Of a DNA stretch of 64,000 nucleotides, positions 22,266 to 32,537 are shown piece by piece. The number at the start of each line of letters is the position of its first letter. Position 1 is the first letter of the stretch. This DNA comes from Thinopyrum elongatum. Its lineage: Eukaryota > Streptophyta > Magnoliopsida > Poales > Poaceae. The notes beneath the pieces are model-generated. The model had not been told where the DNA came from, made no database searches, and was given only the letters and a program-made list of their open reading frames with translations. A program made the translations under genes and the position numbers. Location of the stretch: the NCBI GenBank assembly GCA_011799875.1, contig CM022303.1, positions 727,091,718 through 727,155,717 on the forward strand. The letters are read 5' to 3'.

Positions 22266-24200
22266 ATATCAAAAACCACTACAGAACATCATGAATAGAG
22301 AAATGACCAAATTAATACAAGTTCATCATCACATTAAAACCAAGGTACAGTAGTGATCAAATGTTATTACTGCAAAATAAAATACATAAAGTTCATACAT
22401 AGTTCTCGTAAAACAACATACAACTATGTAAACATTTAAATCAACAACACAATGCGATCAAAATCGCAACTAAGGTAATAATTTATCCAACGACATAATG
22501 ATATCAGCCTCTTTAACAATGGCATATTTCTAACTCTTTCTAATCCTTAAGTGCATTGCATCCATCTGGATCTATATGTAGATCGACGACATCGGCAACA
22601 TGCAACTCCAATTTCATCTTTCTCTCTTCTCTTTCTCATTTTTCTTCCTCTTCTACTTCACTTCGCCCTCTTTCTTGGCTTTTCTTTCGTCTTTTTCTCT
22701 CTTCATTCTCTCGTCTTGTCATCGAGGATACTGTACTGGGAATATACAGTGTCGTACTCAGACGATTGCTGCTACTCCGGCCGTCAGAAACGGAGTAGCT
22801 ATGTGTGCCACACCTCTATTAGTTTCTGGTTTAGGCTGCGGCCTCATGAGCGGAATTGGGACGTACACTTCTACGATCAAGATTCAGTCCAGGTGGAGAC
22901 TGGAAGAGAGAGTAGGCGTGGCAGCGACATCGGCTCTCGTCGCGAAGATAACCCGCTGAGACAAGACTACGATGAGTTGACTTTGGGGGCACAGACCGCC
23001 GAATAAAAATGCTCTAGGTCAACTTGATGGGCATAAATTATCATAAACCACGACATGCAACAGAAGGAGTTATAAAGATATATACCACATCTCGAAATCC
23101 ATAAACCGGATGGAGCCGACGGGACTAGATTATCAAAACCATGTGCATTATACTAAATAACAAAACAATAATATCTCCTAAGAAATGTATAGTCCTCCAA
23201 TTAAGACTAGTCGTAAAGTCAATACAATTGTGAGCTGGCTCTTCGCCTGCAATGAAGATAATAGTAAATGTTTTTATTTCCGGTTTTTTCATTCTTCTTT
23301 CTTTTTGTACTTTTCCTCACCTTTTTTTTTTCCAGACCAGGCGTCCTGCCCCGTAAAAAACTGCGTACCTCTGCCGCGGGATAGGTTGGTGAGTCGGGGG
23401 AATCCCGCGAGGGCTGAAATGACTACGTGATTTGAAGATTTTTGGCCTTTGGGTGGGGGGGGGGGGGGAAAATAATGGCCGTGACCACGAAGACAGAGGA
23501 TTTAAAAAGACGGGCGTATTGGGAATTCTGAAGGAAGAGCGATGACTATCACGGTGGTATAGAAGTAGGAGCGTCAGGTGCTATTAGGGAAAGTGCATTA
23601 GTAGAGGAGAATTAGGTCGTTGCGGGGGCCGGGCTAGATAAGAGGGGGTAAGAGAAGGAGAAGGGGGCAGCCAGCGAGTGTGGAGGATGAAAGGGTAAGT
23701 TCCTTGCGAAGGTAGATGGAGTTAGGAAAAAGTATCTCTAGAGGCGAAAGAGTGGTCGTGGGGAACGAGGGATAGATGGAAGGGGGAGAGTGAAGAGGGG
23801 GAGAGAAAAAGGAAGAGGAGGGGATGGAGGAGGGGAGAAGAGGGGGAGACGGAGGAAGCGCAGTGACAGAATCTGGAAGAGAGGAATGTGACGATGGGTG
23901 AGGCTTATCACCCCGAAGTGTTCGAGGCGATAGAAGTTAGATAGTGTACGAGAAAGGCTGGTAAGGTGTAATGGAGTAAAAGGGGTTGGCATAAGATAGG
24001 ATAGGTTAGTTGAGGTAAGCAGGGTGGATGGAGAGAGTAGCCGAGAGGTGTGAGTGGAAAAGGACACGAGGAAGGAGGATAGAAAGAAAGAAGTAGGAAG
24101 CAAGGTGGGGGGATATAAAAGAAGGAGGGGAGAGGGGAGTTAAAAGGAGCGTAGAAGTTCTTGCCTCGAAGACACAAGTGTGTGTGGAGTCAGGAGGGCG
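22266..24200 (-). repeat. CACTA leader homologous to the second CACTA, with purine-rich insert
   Basis: 22280-22620 and 23010-23200 match 34905-35180 and 35300-35430 with many small indels. 23451-23469 is a G run. 23630-24180 is strongly purine-biased on the plus strand and has no counterpart in the second CACTA. The frames in it (Pro/Leu/Ser-rich on the minus strand) are compositional and not genes. Confidence 0.6.
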
Positions 24201-25006
24201 GGGTATGGAGCAGGAGGAAGAGGGGATGTGTCATACGGTGGAAAGGGGTGACTTAGGGTCGATTTCAAATAATCGTCGGCGGGCGCAGCAGGGGGGGATC
24301 AGCATGAAGCATCGTTTTCCTTCACTAAGTTGCCTTGAAGTTTGGAGGAGACCAGAGGAGAAAGAAAGAGGAGAAAGCTTAGTGTGCCTTGCGGGCACCT
24401 CATATCATGTTGTTTTGTGTGAACTCAATGGCATCATGCTTTCAGGCATTTCATCGAACACCTCATGTGCATAGGAAGGAAAGCAAAGTAGCACACACCT
24501 CCCACCTTCTATGAGCCAAAAACAGAGGAGCGGGGCAGCAAGGGCGAGGATATATATAGGCATTTCTTTAGTTCCGGTTGGTGTCTAGAACCAGGACTGA
24601 AGACAGCCCTTTAATCTCAGTTGGTGACACCAAACAGGACTAAAGGGTCTCGTTCCTAGCGCAACACACCAACCGGGACTAAAGGTCCCAGTCGAACCGG
24701 GACTGATGCCTGCCGAGCCCCGTCGGCGTCCTAGCCGCTCGAACCGGGATGATGCTCACATTAGTCCCGTGTTCGTAACCACGACCGGGACTATTGCTCC
24801 CTCCGGCTAGAACTAAAGCCCTGTTTTCTACTAGTGTCATCTCCCGATCTCCATTTGGCGTCTGCGGATTTAAGGTAGCTCTTTAGTCGCTTCAGCTCAT
24901 CCTTCAAGAATCCCACTTCAAGGTTGACGCCGCATAGGAATGTGGTCTCCTGGACCGCAAAGATGCTCACGTTGACAAGCACGGCGCCAACGGCCGACTC
25001 GGCCAT

Positions 25007-25491
25007 TAACTTCTCCTGGGTCTCCGCTCCATAGATGGAATGCTTCTTTTCTTTGGCGGGAAAAGAGATATGGAATGCTTGACAAGGGATGAGTGGGTGT
25101 GCGTGTTGGTCAAATCTTCGTCCGTACAATCCTCGCAAACTTATGTTTCGATCCCAACAATCCTCGCAATCTTTTTTTTTTACAGAACTCATCGAATGTT
25201 ATTTGACCACCAAACTTTGCAAGCGTCCATAACATTTACTCATAAATCATTCCCACAAAGTTTCAGATTTTTTCAAAATATTTTGCTATGTTTTCTTGAG
25301 TTGGTGCATCGAGCTGGTTGAGCCACTATTTTCCTCTAAGTTTTTTTCCTTTGGTGTAACGTCCCTGCAAGATATTAAGATGCATGCCAAGCAAAGAAGC
25401 TCCTCATGCATACATGGAATGCCTGCCTTGCTTGAGATGGGGTTTTAGAATCATTACTTCCATATGAGCTTGGTCGTCTTGAGGTTTGGTT
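25007..25491. other. 5' flank of the NLR remnant
   Basis: The NLR frame stays open upstream of its ATG but without recognisable protein character, so this is probably 5' leader and promoter. I see no other gene here. Confidence 0.4.
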
Positions 25492-27233
25492 GAGCATCTT
25501 CAATAGATGGTCCAAATGTAAAAGTCTAACTTTTGGACCGTCTGAGGTCAAAAACGCAGCTTCAACAAACGGTTCATATGTAAAAAAAAATGGACCGCAG
25601 CCTCCTCGTGATGTAAAATACAACACCTCCGGTGCAAATTTCATCACGAGGTGCATCTGGTCCAAAACCAGCCGCCCCCGCGAACGCCCAACCGCCAAGT
25701 TCCTTCCTTTCCCGCCCGCTTCCTCCGCGCCCCTACCCGTGCCCTCCGTCCGCCTTCCGCACACCTCCGCACACTCGTCATCCACACCCCTCCTCCGCCG
25801 GAAGGAACCTGCCTATCCTCTCCGTCACTCCTTCCAGTCTCCTCCCTCCTCCGCTCCTTCTGTACTCCCCTCGCCCCTGTCTGCTATTTTCCGGAATCCC
25901 CCTCCTTCAAGTGGGGGTCCTCCTCCCTCCCTCCCGACCCTCCCTCTTCTCCTGCCTCTTCTGCCTCTTCCTCCTGTCCTCTTCCCGTAGAACAAGCGAG
26001 GAGTTGCCGAAACGCACCCTCCTCCGCATGGCACCTCCCCTTTCCCCTTCCTCTTCCTCCCCTCCTCCTCTCCTCACCTTACACCCATCCTTGCCCTCCC
26101 TCCTTCTCTCCTCCCCCTCCCCTTCTCCCCTTCCCTCTCCCCGCCTCGCCTACTCCAGGGTTGGTGGGGTGGCCTCCCATCCTCCTGCCCATCCTTCTCG
26201 GGAGGAGGGAGTGAGGTGCGCTCCCTCTCCTCCCATGGTGTCGTCCTCCCATCCCTTCTCCTTCCCTCACCGACCCTCTCCCCTTCCGTTCGCCCGTCCG
26301 TGCCGAAATCATCTTGGCCCAGCCCGTCTCTCCCCCCTCTCGCATCGAGGCCGCCTCCTCTTTTTCCTTGGCTGCCTCCTCCTCCATCCTTCAAGTCGGG
26401 CTTCTTCGGCATGAGGCAGAAGCCCTCCGGTAACTTCGGAGTGGAGTTCTCCGACGCCGGTAGGCGTTGGTGGATCGGCACGTACCCCTCCGCCCACGAG
26501 GCCGCGCGTGCCTACGACGTGGCGGTGTGGCGTGCCGAGAGGCCTCGGGAGCACCTCAACTTCCCATAGATCGAGAGTCGGGCGGAAGCGGAGATGCTTG
26601 TGCCGCAGGGCATCAAGATGAAGGAGATTCTGATGAAGAAGAAGACGACGAAGAAGCCGTCGGTTGTCGTCAGTGCCGGCGAGACCGACGATGAGGCGAT
26701 GGCGAGGTTTGCTCGGGAGCATCCGGAGTACGTCCAGGCCGAGCTGGAGTACTACTGGAAGCGTGAGGCGGAGCAGAAGAAGAAGGGGGCAAAGAAGGAG
26801 GACGAGGCCGGTCCCTCAACGGTGATCCCCATCGAGTCCTCTTCCGAGGAGGACTGGGCAGACTTCTCGGAGGAGGAGGAGGAGGAGGGGTGCGACGACC
26901 CGGAGAAGGAGGAGTTTTGGGCGCAGTTCCGCAGCTTCGACGATGAGGAGTAATTTATCTAGTAGTTTGAATAAGTAGTAGTTGAAGTTCATGTATGAAA
27001 CTATGTTGAATTTGATGTTTGAACTATGTTGAATGGACTAGTAGTTTGTCGTTTTAGGAAATTTACATCTTCATTTTGGACCATCTATTGGAGTTGCTCT
27101 TTTGGACCATTAATTTGGACCATCTGTTGGAGTTGAGCTTTTTTCGAAGCTCCAAAACGCACTTTTTGACGGTCCAAATTTTACATCTCCGATTTTGGAC
27201 CGCAAAATTTTGGACCATCTATTGGAGATGCTC
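25492..27233. mobile_element. Terminal-inverted-repeat element carrying an AP2-like ORF
   Basis: The left end is GAGCATCTTCAATAGATGG followed by TCCAAA. The right end is its inverted copy (ending GGACCATCTATTGGAGATGC then TC at 27233). Further partial copies of the same inverted motif lie just inside (25530-25580 and 27075-27200). The flanking bases (GTT left, TTA right) give no clear target duplication. The class may be PIF/Harbinger-like or another DNA transposon (inference). Confidence 0.6.
26216..26953 (+). pseudogene. AP2/ERF-like protein with one in-frame stop
   Basis: AP2 domains bind DNA in plant transcription factors. Here a Pro/Ser-rich leader is followed by an AP2-like domain: GFFGMRQKPSGNFGVEFSDA, then RRWWIGTYPSAHEAARAYDV and the end LNFP. 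The codon after LNFP is TAG (26567-26569). The same frame then runs on for 128 codons: MLVPQGIKMKEI, ETDDEAMARFAREHPEYVQA, a Lys-rich stretch and a highly acidic tail ending FRSFDDEE (stop at 26951-26953). Continuation in frame suggests one original protein of about 180 residues or more past the leader, interrupted by a single nonsense codon. The start codon is uncertain; an internal Met at 26411 lies within the domain. Confidence 0.65.
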
Positions 27234-27510
27234 TTAATTTGATTCGGATTAGAAAAGAAACTGAAATTCGCAGGACAGGCCTTTTCAGAGTTATTAATTT
27301 TTATTATACCTTTTTTTAGGGAATATCATAATTACTATATCTTTGGAAGTTTGGATGGAGACGGGCCTGGGCCTCTGCATGTAGTGCCACTGAAACTGCA
27401 CGGATGGGCCTGGCCTTCTCCTTCACCTTGGAAAAGAGATAGATTGGCCTACGTCGTACGGGGGCTGCTCGATCTCTCCCATCCTCCCTATATCCGGTTC
27501 GATCCGATCA
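27234..27510 (+). other. Upstream region of the F-box/DUF295 gene
   Basis: This is short flanking DNA between the TIR element and the gene. An overlapping frame from 27351 is a shadow of the gene. I see no certain TATA box. Confidence 0.35.
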
Positions 27511-28770
27511 ATGGGGTGTATCCCCTCGCGCGCGGCGTCTCGGTCCGCCGCACCAACGTCCACGCCGGCGTCCGCGTCCGCGTCCAAGCCCAGCCCATGG
27601 ACCGGTCTACCGCCGGAGCTGCTCCTCGAGGTCTCCGGCCGCCTGCAGCACGCCACCGACTTCGTCCGCTTCCACGCCGTCTGCAGGCCGTGGCGCGACG
27701 CGGCGGCGCTACTCTCCTGCCCCACCTGCCTGCCGTGGGTTCTCACGTCGTGCGACGACCAGATGCTACACTCCATCGTCGACTTCCATCACCCCCTCCA
27801 GACGCCGCACGACCATGACCCGCACGACGACGGCGACATCGTCCTCGTGGAGCCACCAGGGGTGCCACGTACCAACAACAGAAACTGGGTGGCTAACGCG
27901 GATGGCACTGCTACCTGGCTCTTTGTTTCGAGTCCCCAGCCGAGACTCATCGACATACTTACCGGAGCCGTCAAGCCCTTACCCCCCTTACCGGACGATG
28001 AAGGAATGTCCATGGAGAATTTGCGCGGCGTCGTCTACGGCGATGGTACTGTTTTTCTCTACAACTTCATTAAGAGCTTCCCCTCACAGTCCTTTACGGC
28101 GGCTATCTTGTGTCCCGGCAATGCGACATGGACGGTCATGACAAAGAGCCTGAAATTGTTAGCGCAACCCCATGCCATGTATCATGATAGCAAGGTCTTA
28201 GTGTTGGATGGTGATTCTCTGTGGTGCTTCATGATGACGACAAACTACGAAGGCAACATCAGTGATGTTAACAGCGACGATCTCGATTCGAGGTGGGGTC
28301 TAGACGAGGATATAAGTTATCTTCATGAAAGCAGCTACATCTTGGAGTCACACGGTGAGTTGTTGTTGGCATCTGTCATGGTGAAACGGTCTTTGAGTGG
28401 TTACGGTTGCAGCAATCCGGCGCCCATGCTGCGGGTGACATTGCGCACGATGCGGAAAGAACCAGCCAGTGGCAAGATGCAATGGGTGCAGATAGATGGC
28501 CGGAACCTAGGAGGCCACGCCTTGTTCCTTGGATCTCCCGCTAGCCTCGCGATGAAGCTGGACGAAGGCGGCGGGTGTGCCTACTTCGTCTTTTGGGGCG
28601 GCGTGTTTAGGTACAGCTTTGTTGATGGCGAAGCCAAGGCCGTGAAGTGGTTGCGTCCTGATTGTCGTCCTGATGAGGCATGTGTGTGGCTTCGCCCCAG
28701 CCTATCATTTACTCCCATCAAGGAAATTAAAGAAAGGCTTGAGGCTCGGAACAACATGAAAAGAGAATAA
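27511..28770 (+). CDS. F-box protein with DUF295 domain
   Basis: This is a single-exon frame of 419 residues with no lesion. After an Ala/Ser/Pro-rich leader, the F-box covers about residues 30-68 (WTGLPPELLLEVSGRL, FVRFHAVCRPWRDA) and would bind a Skp1-like adaptor in an SCF ubiquitin ligase. The rest is a predicted beta-rich DUF295/KIB1-like region, with TGAVKPLPPLP (about 155), TWTVMT (about 207) and the typical end YFVFWGGVFRYSFVDGEAKA (about 365-385). Such genes are numerous in cereals and their targets are mostly unknown. The TIR element ends 277 bp upstream and may supply part of the promoter. Confidence 0.85.
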   Translation: MGCIPSRAASRSAAPTSTPASASASKPSPWTGLPPELLLEVSGRLQHATDFVRFHAVCRPWRDAAALLSCPTCLPWVLTSCDDQMLHSIVDFHHPLQTPHDHDPHDDGDIVLVEPPGVPRTNNRNWVANADGTATWLFVSSPQPRLIDILTGAVKPLPPLPDDEGMSMENLRGVVYGDGTVFLYNFIKSFPSQSFTAAILCPGNATWTVMTKSLKLLAQPHAMYHDSKVLVLDGDSLWCFMMTTNYEGNISDVNSDDLDSRWGLDEDISYLHESSYILESHGELLLASVMVKRSLSGYGCSNPAPMLRVTLRTMRKEPASGKMQWVQIDGRNLGGHALFLGSPASLAMKLDEGGGCAYFVFWGGVFRYSFVDGEAKAVKWLRPDCRPDEACVWLRPSLSFTPIKEIKERLEARNNMKRE

Positions 28771-29159
28771 TTTTGTAAGTCGAATGGAGAAACTGTAATT
28801 TAGTAAGTCTGATTTAGTTTGTCTTGAATGTTGCTTTAGTTCAGAATCATATATTTGTAAACAATTCTTAGTTTTGCTTAAGCACTGGAAAGCTTATTCT
28901 TTATGGAGTGTAAATTGATAATTGCACATTTGAGAAAAAAAATACATAACCATTTTACCATAACTTTCTAATTTACTCACAAACATGTGCATATAATGCC
29001 GCTTTATTCAATACAATTATAAACTAAATCTCCACCAGAATATGCCTGATTTATAACTCCTCTTCCAGATTCATTTAAGTTTAGTTGTGGGTCACTATTT
29101 CAATTAAAGCATGGAGAGCTTAACTAATTTTAGAAAACAGTGGGTACATCGTTTTATCA
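28771..29159. other. 3' flank of the F-box gene
   Basis: AT-rich; no gene seen. Poly-A signal-like AT-rich stretches occur near 28840-28920. Confidence 0.4.
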
Positions 29160-29565
29160 ACGACGGTAATAAAAAGCTAAGGTACTAGCATCCCACATAC
29201 AGTCAATACGATTTGTAAAACTATGGGTAGCCAGCCTATGCACTACACAATTAGCTTCCCTTGGACAATCTTCAAATGCGATCTTCGCAACTCCATACAA
29301 AAGTAATATGCTGGCATACAAAATCGCCGTTGAGGATGTTCACAAGTGACCTCCAGCGAGCAATGTATAAATGGATAGCAAGTTGTTAGACTGAAGGATG
29401 AACTTGTTGAACCCATAAAGTTGCACTAGACTTGGTCCCTCTCAGAAGACGTAAGCTTCTTCCATGAATGTGTCTGTAGCGAATCGGATTGCCTTGGATG
29501 ATGCTGCCATAAACTTCCGTCGGCTGTCGCGCACAACTGGAACCATGCTTCCCTTTCCCTGGTCA
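29160..29565 (-). pseudogene. RNase H-like domain remnant (plant RVT_3 type)
   Basis: The minus strand encodes GSMVPVVRDSRRKFMAAS, KAIRFATDTFMEEAYVF, a stop, then LVQLYGFNKFILQSNN. After a frame change it gives AFEDCPREANCVVHRLATHS and FTNRIDCMWDA with a stop near 29160. This is the order of the RNase H-like domain found at the ends of plant LINE retrotransposons and in related single-copy proteins (pattern G.V.RD..G.F, AEA..LR.GL, REAN..AH.LA). At least one stop and one frameshift make it non-functional. Confidence 0.65.
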
Positions 29566-30190
29566 TCATTGTATGTAGCATGGACCATTCCTCACGCCCC
29601 TTTGCTCCTCATACTTTCTAGGCTCTCCGATAATTTGTTTCTAGAACTCCTATCCACAATGCACTGCAGTGCCGGTTGTATACCCTCACCGTACCCACAG
29701 GACCATTCCACACTCCCCTTTGCTCCTCATATTTAGCGAGCAAGTGAGTGAGTCCTTGGATGATCAAAAACACATTTTTCAAAACACTAGTTATGAGCAG
29801 ACCTGGCCAAATGGGCATGGCACAAACGGCATGTCGAGGCCTGTATATAAAATGGGCCAGCACGCGTGCCTCGCCTCGCGCCCTAGGCACGACACATGAG
29901 CTAAACTGGTTAGTTCGTGCCTTCTGGCCTGTTTGCGGGATGGCACGCGGGCCTCGCCCGAGCACGGCCCAATGCGGTGCCACGGGCCGGGCACCCCTAT
30001 ATCTTGCCTTCAGCGAGAGGGTAGGAACCCTCGCTAAAGGGGAGACCGAGATGGGTGGGCCTGGCCGGTTGGAGGTAGAAGGAAAAGGGGGGCATGAGAG
30101 CTTCGACCCACTGGTGTCCCACATCGCCCTCCTATATCTAGTCGCGGCCGATCAGGCATAGACGGGTGGGGCCGGCTGGCGGCCGATAGG
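29566..30190. repeat. Short direct repeats and MULE-like terminal DNA
   Basis: 29586-29622 and 29702-29736 share the phrase CCCCTTTGCTCCTCATA about 115 bp apart. 29800-30190 is GC-rich with GGCCTGGCC, GGCCCAATGC and the phrase CCCTCGCTAAAGGGGA, which recurs at 43350. This suggests Mutator-like terminal sequence. No target duplication was established. Confidence 0.4.
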
Positions 30191-31000
30191 ATGGATATGT
30201 GACGCGGGCGGGGGGGCGTGTCGCGCGGGCGCGAGCAATGTTGCAAAAGATGGCAAATACATCAGAGGATGACATGTGTTACGCATATATATCAAAAAGG
30301 CTTGACTTATGCATACTTTGTATATTACTATGATGTACGATATTACGAACATCATCATTTTTCAATACTGCCGACTCCACCTATGCTCTACCATAGATTG
30401 TCCACAGATTTTTTAATACTATGGTGCCCCATTTCAATCAAAACTATTCCACCGCATTTCCTTATCTCGCATGAATAATGATTTCATCACATTATAAACG
30501 AATATTTCTAAATATGGATTAGTCAATGATGTAGTTTAGTATCCAACAGTTCACGCATAGTCATATTGACAGTTTTCTATTAGACCTTGTATCTTACACA
30601 TTTTATCAAATATGTACTTGATGAACAGGTTGTATTGATGCAAAGCCCACGTCTTGAGAATCAGCAATCCGGCACTGTGTCTTGAAATGTCCATGGTCTA
30701 TACAGAAAGATCTAGTATGTAGCCATGTACTTAAAAAGCATAGATGTTACCAACTGATAGGGACATTTTTTGTATGCGTGTATATAAAAATGTATGTGTC
30801 AAGTCCATGATCCAGATGTTGATGTTATAATTTATTTCCGATGACGCATTCTCCGTTTTTTTGGTTTTTTGTTTCACCACCATTTACAAAAGATGTTCAA
30901 TTACTCTTGTTGTTTTTCTCACTGTTTTTCAGACAGTTACAACAGTCGGTTGACAATCGTATTAGACAAATTGTTTTGATGTGCTGAAAAACCGTCCCCC
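30191..31000. other. Intergenic, nothing recognised
   Basis: AT-rich DNA without a gene or repeat that I can name. Confidence 0.4.
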
Positions 31001-32537
31001 GATATCTGTATATAAAAATGTTGGAATAGTTTTTTTAAATGTTGCTCAAGATTTTAAAAATGTTAAATTTGTATAGAAAAGGTTGATCATGTATTGAAAA
31101 ATGTATGATTTTTGACAATGTATATAAAATATGTTAATCAAGCATTTGAAAAAATCGAACAAGTATTTGAAAAATGTTAATCAAGCATTTAGAAAATGTT
31201 TAATATGTACAAAAAAATGTTGACCATGTGTTAAGAAAATGTTAATATAGCATTTAGAAAATATTAGTCAAGCATTTGAAAAATAGTTAAATGTGCATAG
31301 AAAAATGTTAGTCTTGTATCTGAAAAATATTGACCAATCATTTCAAAAATGTTAAAAATGTGTGTAGAAAAAATGTGCACCATGCATTAAAAAATGTTAA
31401 ACTTGTATTAAAAAAAATGTTAAACTTGTATTAGACAATTGTTTTTTGACATATACAAAAAATGTAGATTGAAAATAAAAGAAACAAAGAAAACCAAAAT
31501 ATGAAAACTGAGAAAGAAACATAATAAACGAACAAGAAAAAATGGAAAGTAAAACCATTGAAAAAAATGTAGAAAGAATAAAAAATGGAAACAAAACAAA
31601 AACCAGAGAAGAAAAAAGAAAATTAACAAAAGAAAATGAAAAAACATTGAAAACAAACAAAACAAATTAAAAAAAATGGAAAAATGAAAAATGGAAAGAA
31701 AATAGAAAAGGTATAGAAATAGAACAAAATGGAAGAAAGCCGAATAGCACAGAAGAAAATGGAGAAAGGAAAAACAAATAAACCAGAAAATATGTGTTAA
31801 ACTAGCTCTTTTCCTTCTAATAGGTAGCGCCCAAGTAGTTTAACATGAACTCGATGTTGCCTCATTGGCTATCAATGTGACGATACAGCCTGGAGGTCCT
31901 AGGTTCTATCCCCCTCTTGCTCGGGCACTCCTATATGAGAGCTCCTCTTCGGCGCCCTCAGCACCGCTTAGGGGGGAGAGGGCGCCCGAAGGTGCGCTAT
32001 AGTGAGCCGGCCCAATGTTGCTCGCGTCTATGCTAAAAAAACAAAGTATCAAGAAAAATATGCACAACTAGGAATCGAACCCACATGCCACCGTGAGGAA
32101 CTTGCGCACAGTACCACTGCACCTTGATGACTTTGGTGTGTTTATTCCGAAAACAGACTATATGACAATTGTTTCCGTCGCAGTACATTTTTTAAAAGAA
32201 AATGTAAATTTGGAAAAGAATCCACATTTTTTAAAATTCATCTATTTTGTAAAACTAATCATGGATTTTCAAACAAAAATCAAAAAACTCGAAAAGAATT
32301 CATAGTGTTTGAAAAAAAGTTCAACAATTTTCAAAAAATTCATCAATTAAAAAAAAGTTCATTGATTTTGAAAAAAGTTCATCAGTTTTGAAAAAGTTCA
32401 TCGTATTTGAAAACAAGTTCATCGAGTTTGATGAAATTTTATCGATTTGAAAAAAAACCATCAATTTTGAAAAAAGTTCACCAAATTTGAAAATCATTTA
32501 TTTTGAAAAAAAAAGTTCATCCTATTTGAAAAACAGT
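31001..32537. repeat. Direct repeat copy A (AT-rich, MULE-like interior)
   Basis: It matches 36637-38166 over its full length with few differences. It consists of AAAATGTTAA/TTTGAAAAA-type short-period DNA around a GC-richer core (31830-32140). It stops at 32537 exactly where the CACTA sequence begins. Confidence 0.85.

Larger units (their letters stand above)
19044..24836 (-). mobile_element. CACTA (En/Spm) transposon with TCA target duplication, transposase lost
   Basis: The plus-strand left end is CACTAGTAGAAAAC (19044) and the right end is TTTTCTACTAGTG (24836). The trinucleotide TCA flanks both sides (19041-19043 and 24837-24839), the 3-bp duplication expected for CACTA. Subterminal copies of AGTCCCGGTT occur at both ends (19060-19170 and 24560-24800). 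Near the left end lies the inverted accessory-ORF tail (19504-19640). The right half (22270-22600) matches the region upstream of the TNP2 ORF in the second CACTA (34900-35170), but TNP2 itself is absent. The interior is replaced by other DNA, so the element is non-autonomous. Confidence 0.9.
18298..25006 (-). pseudogene. CC-NLR resistance gene remnant: Rx_N joined to LRR, split by a CACTA
   Basis: The start is ATG at 25006-25004. The first part (MAESAVGAVLVNVSIF, LEVGFLKDELKRLKSYLK) is a Rx_N coiled-coil domain, which in plant NLR immune receptors mediates signalling and partner binding. At 24837 the CACTA element interrupts. Beyond it, from 19043 downward, Rx_N continues as WVIQISDAAYEAENAIEAAD then YMEKRKR. 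Near 18945 the frame shifts by one and goes directly to the LRR region: SLTVFGQWESFFISEHMRVL, LDLENSYELKDEGLEKIVKL and LPSSLGDLRQLETLDVRGTS, to a stop at 18298. The whole NB-ARC (P-loop, kinase-2, GLPL, MHD; normally about 300 residues) is absent, so the deletion is separate from the CACTA insertion. No functional NLR can be produced. Confidence 0.85.

Noticed and set aside
22551..23006. 151-residue plus-strand frame
   Set aside because: It lies in the CACTA leader, and the homologous region of the sister element (35090-35290) does not keep the frame.
25632..26414. 260-residue Pro/Ser-rich frame overlapping the AP2-like ORF
   Set aside because: Low-complexity C/T-rich DNA. The competing frame ends in a recognisable AP2-like domain.
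31397..31665. Phe/Ser-rich minus-strand frames (also at 36993-37265 and 44163-44523)
   Set aside because: Antisense of A-rich low-complexity repeat. The same artefact occurs in every copy.
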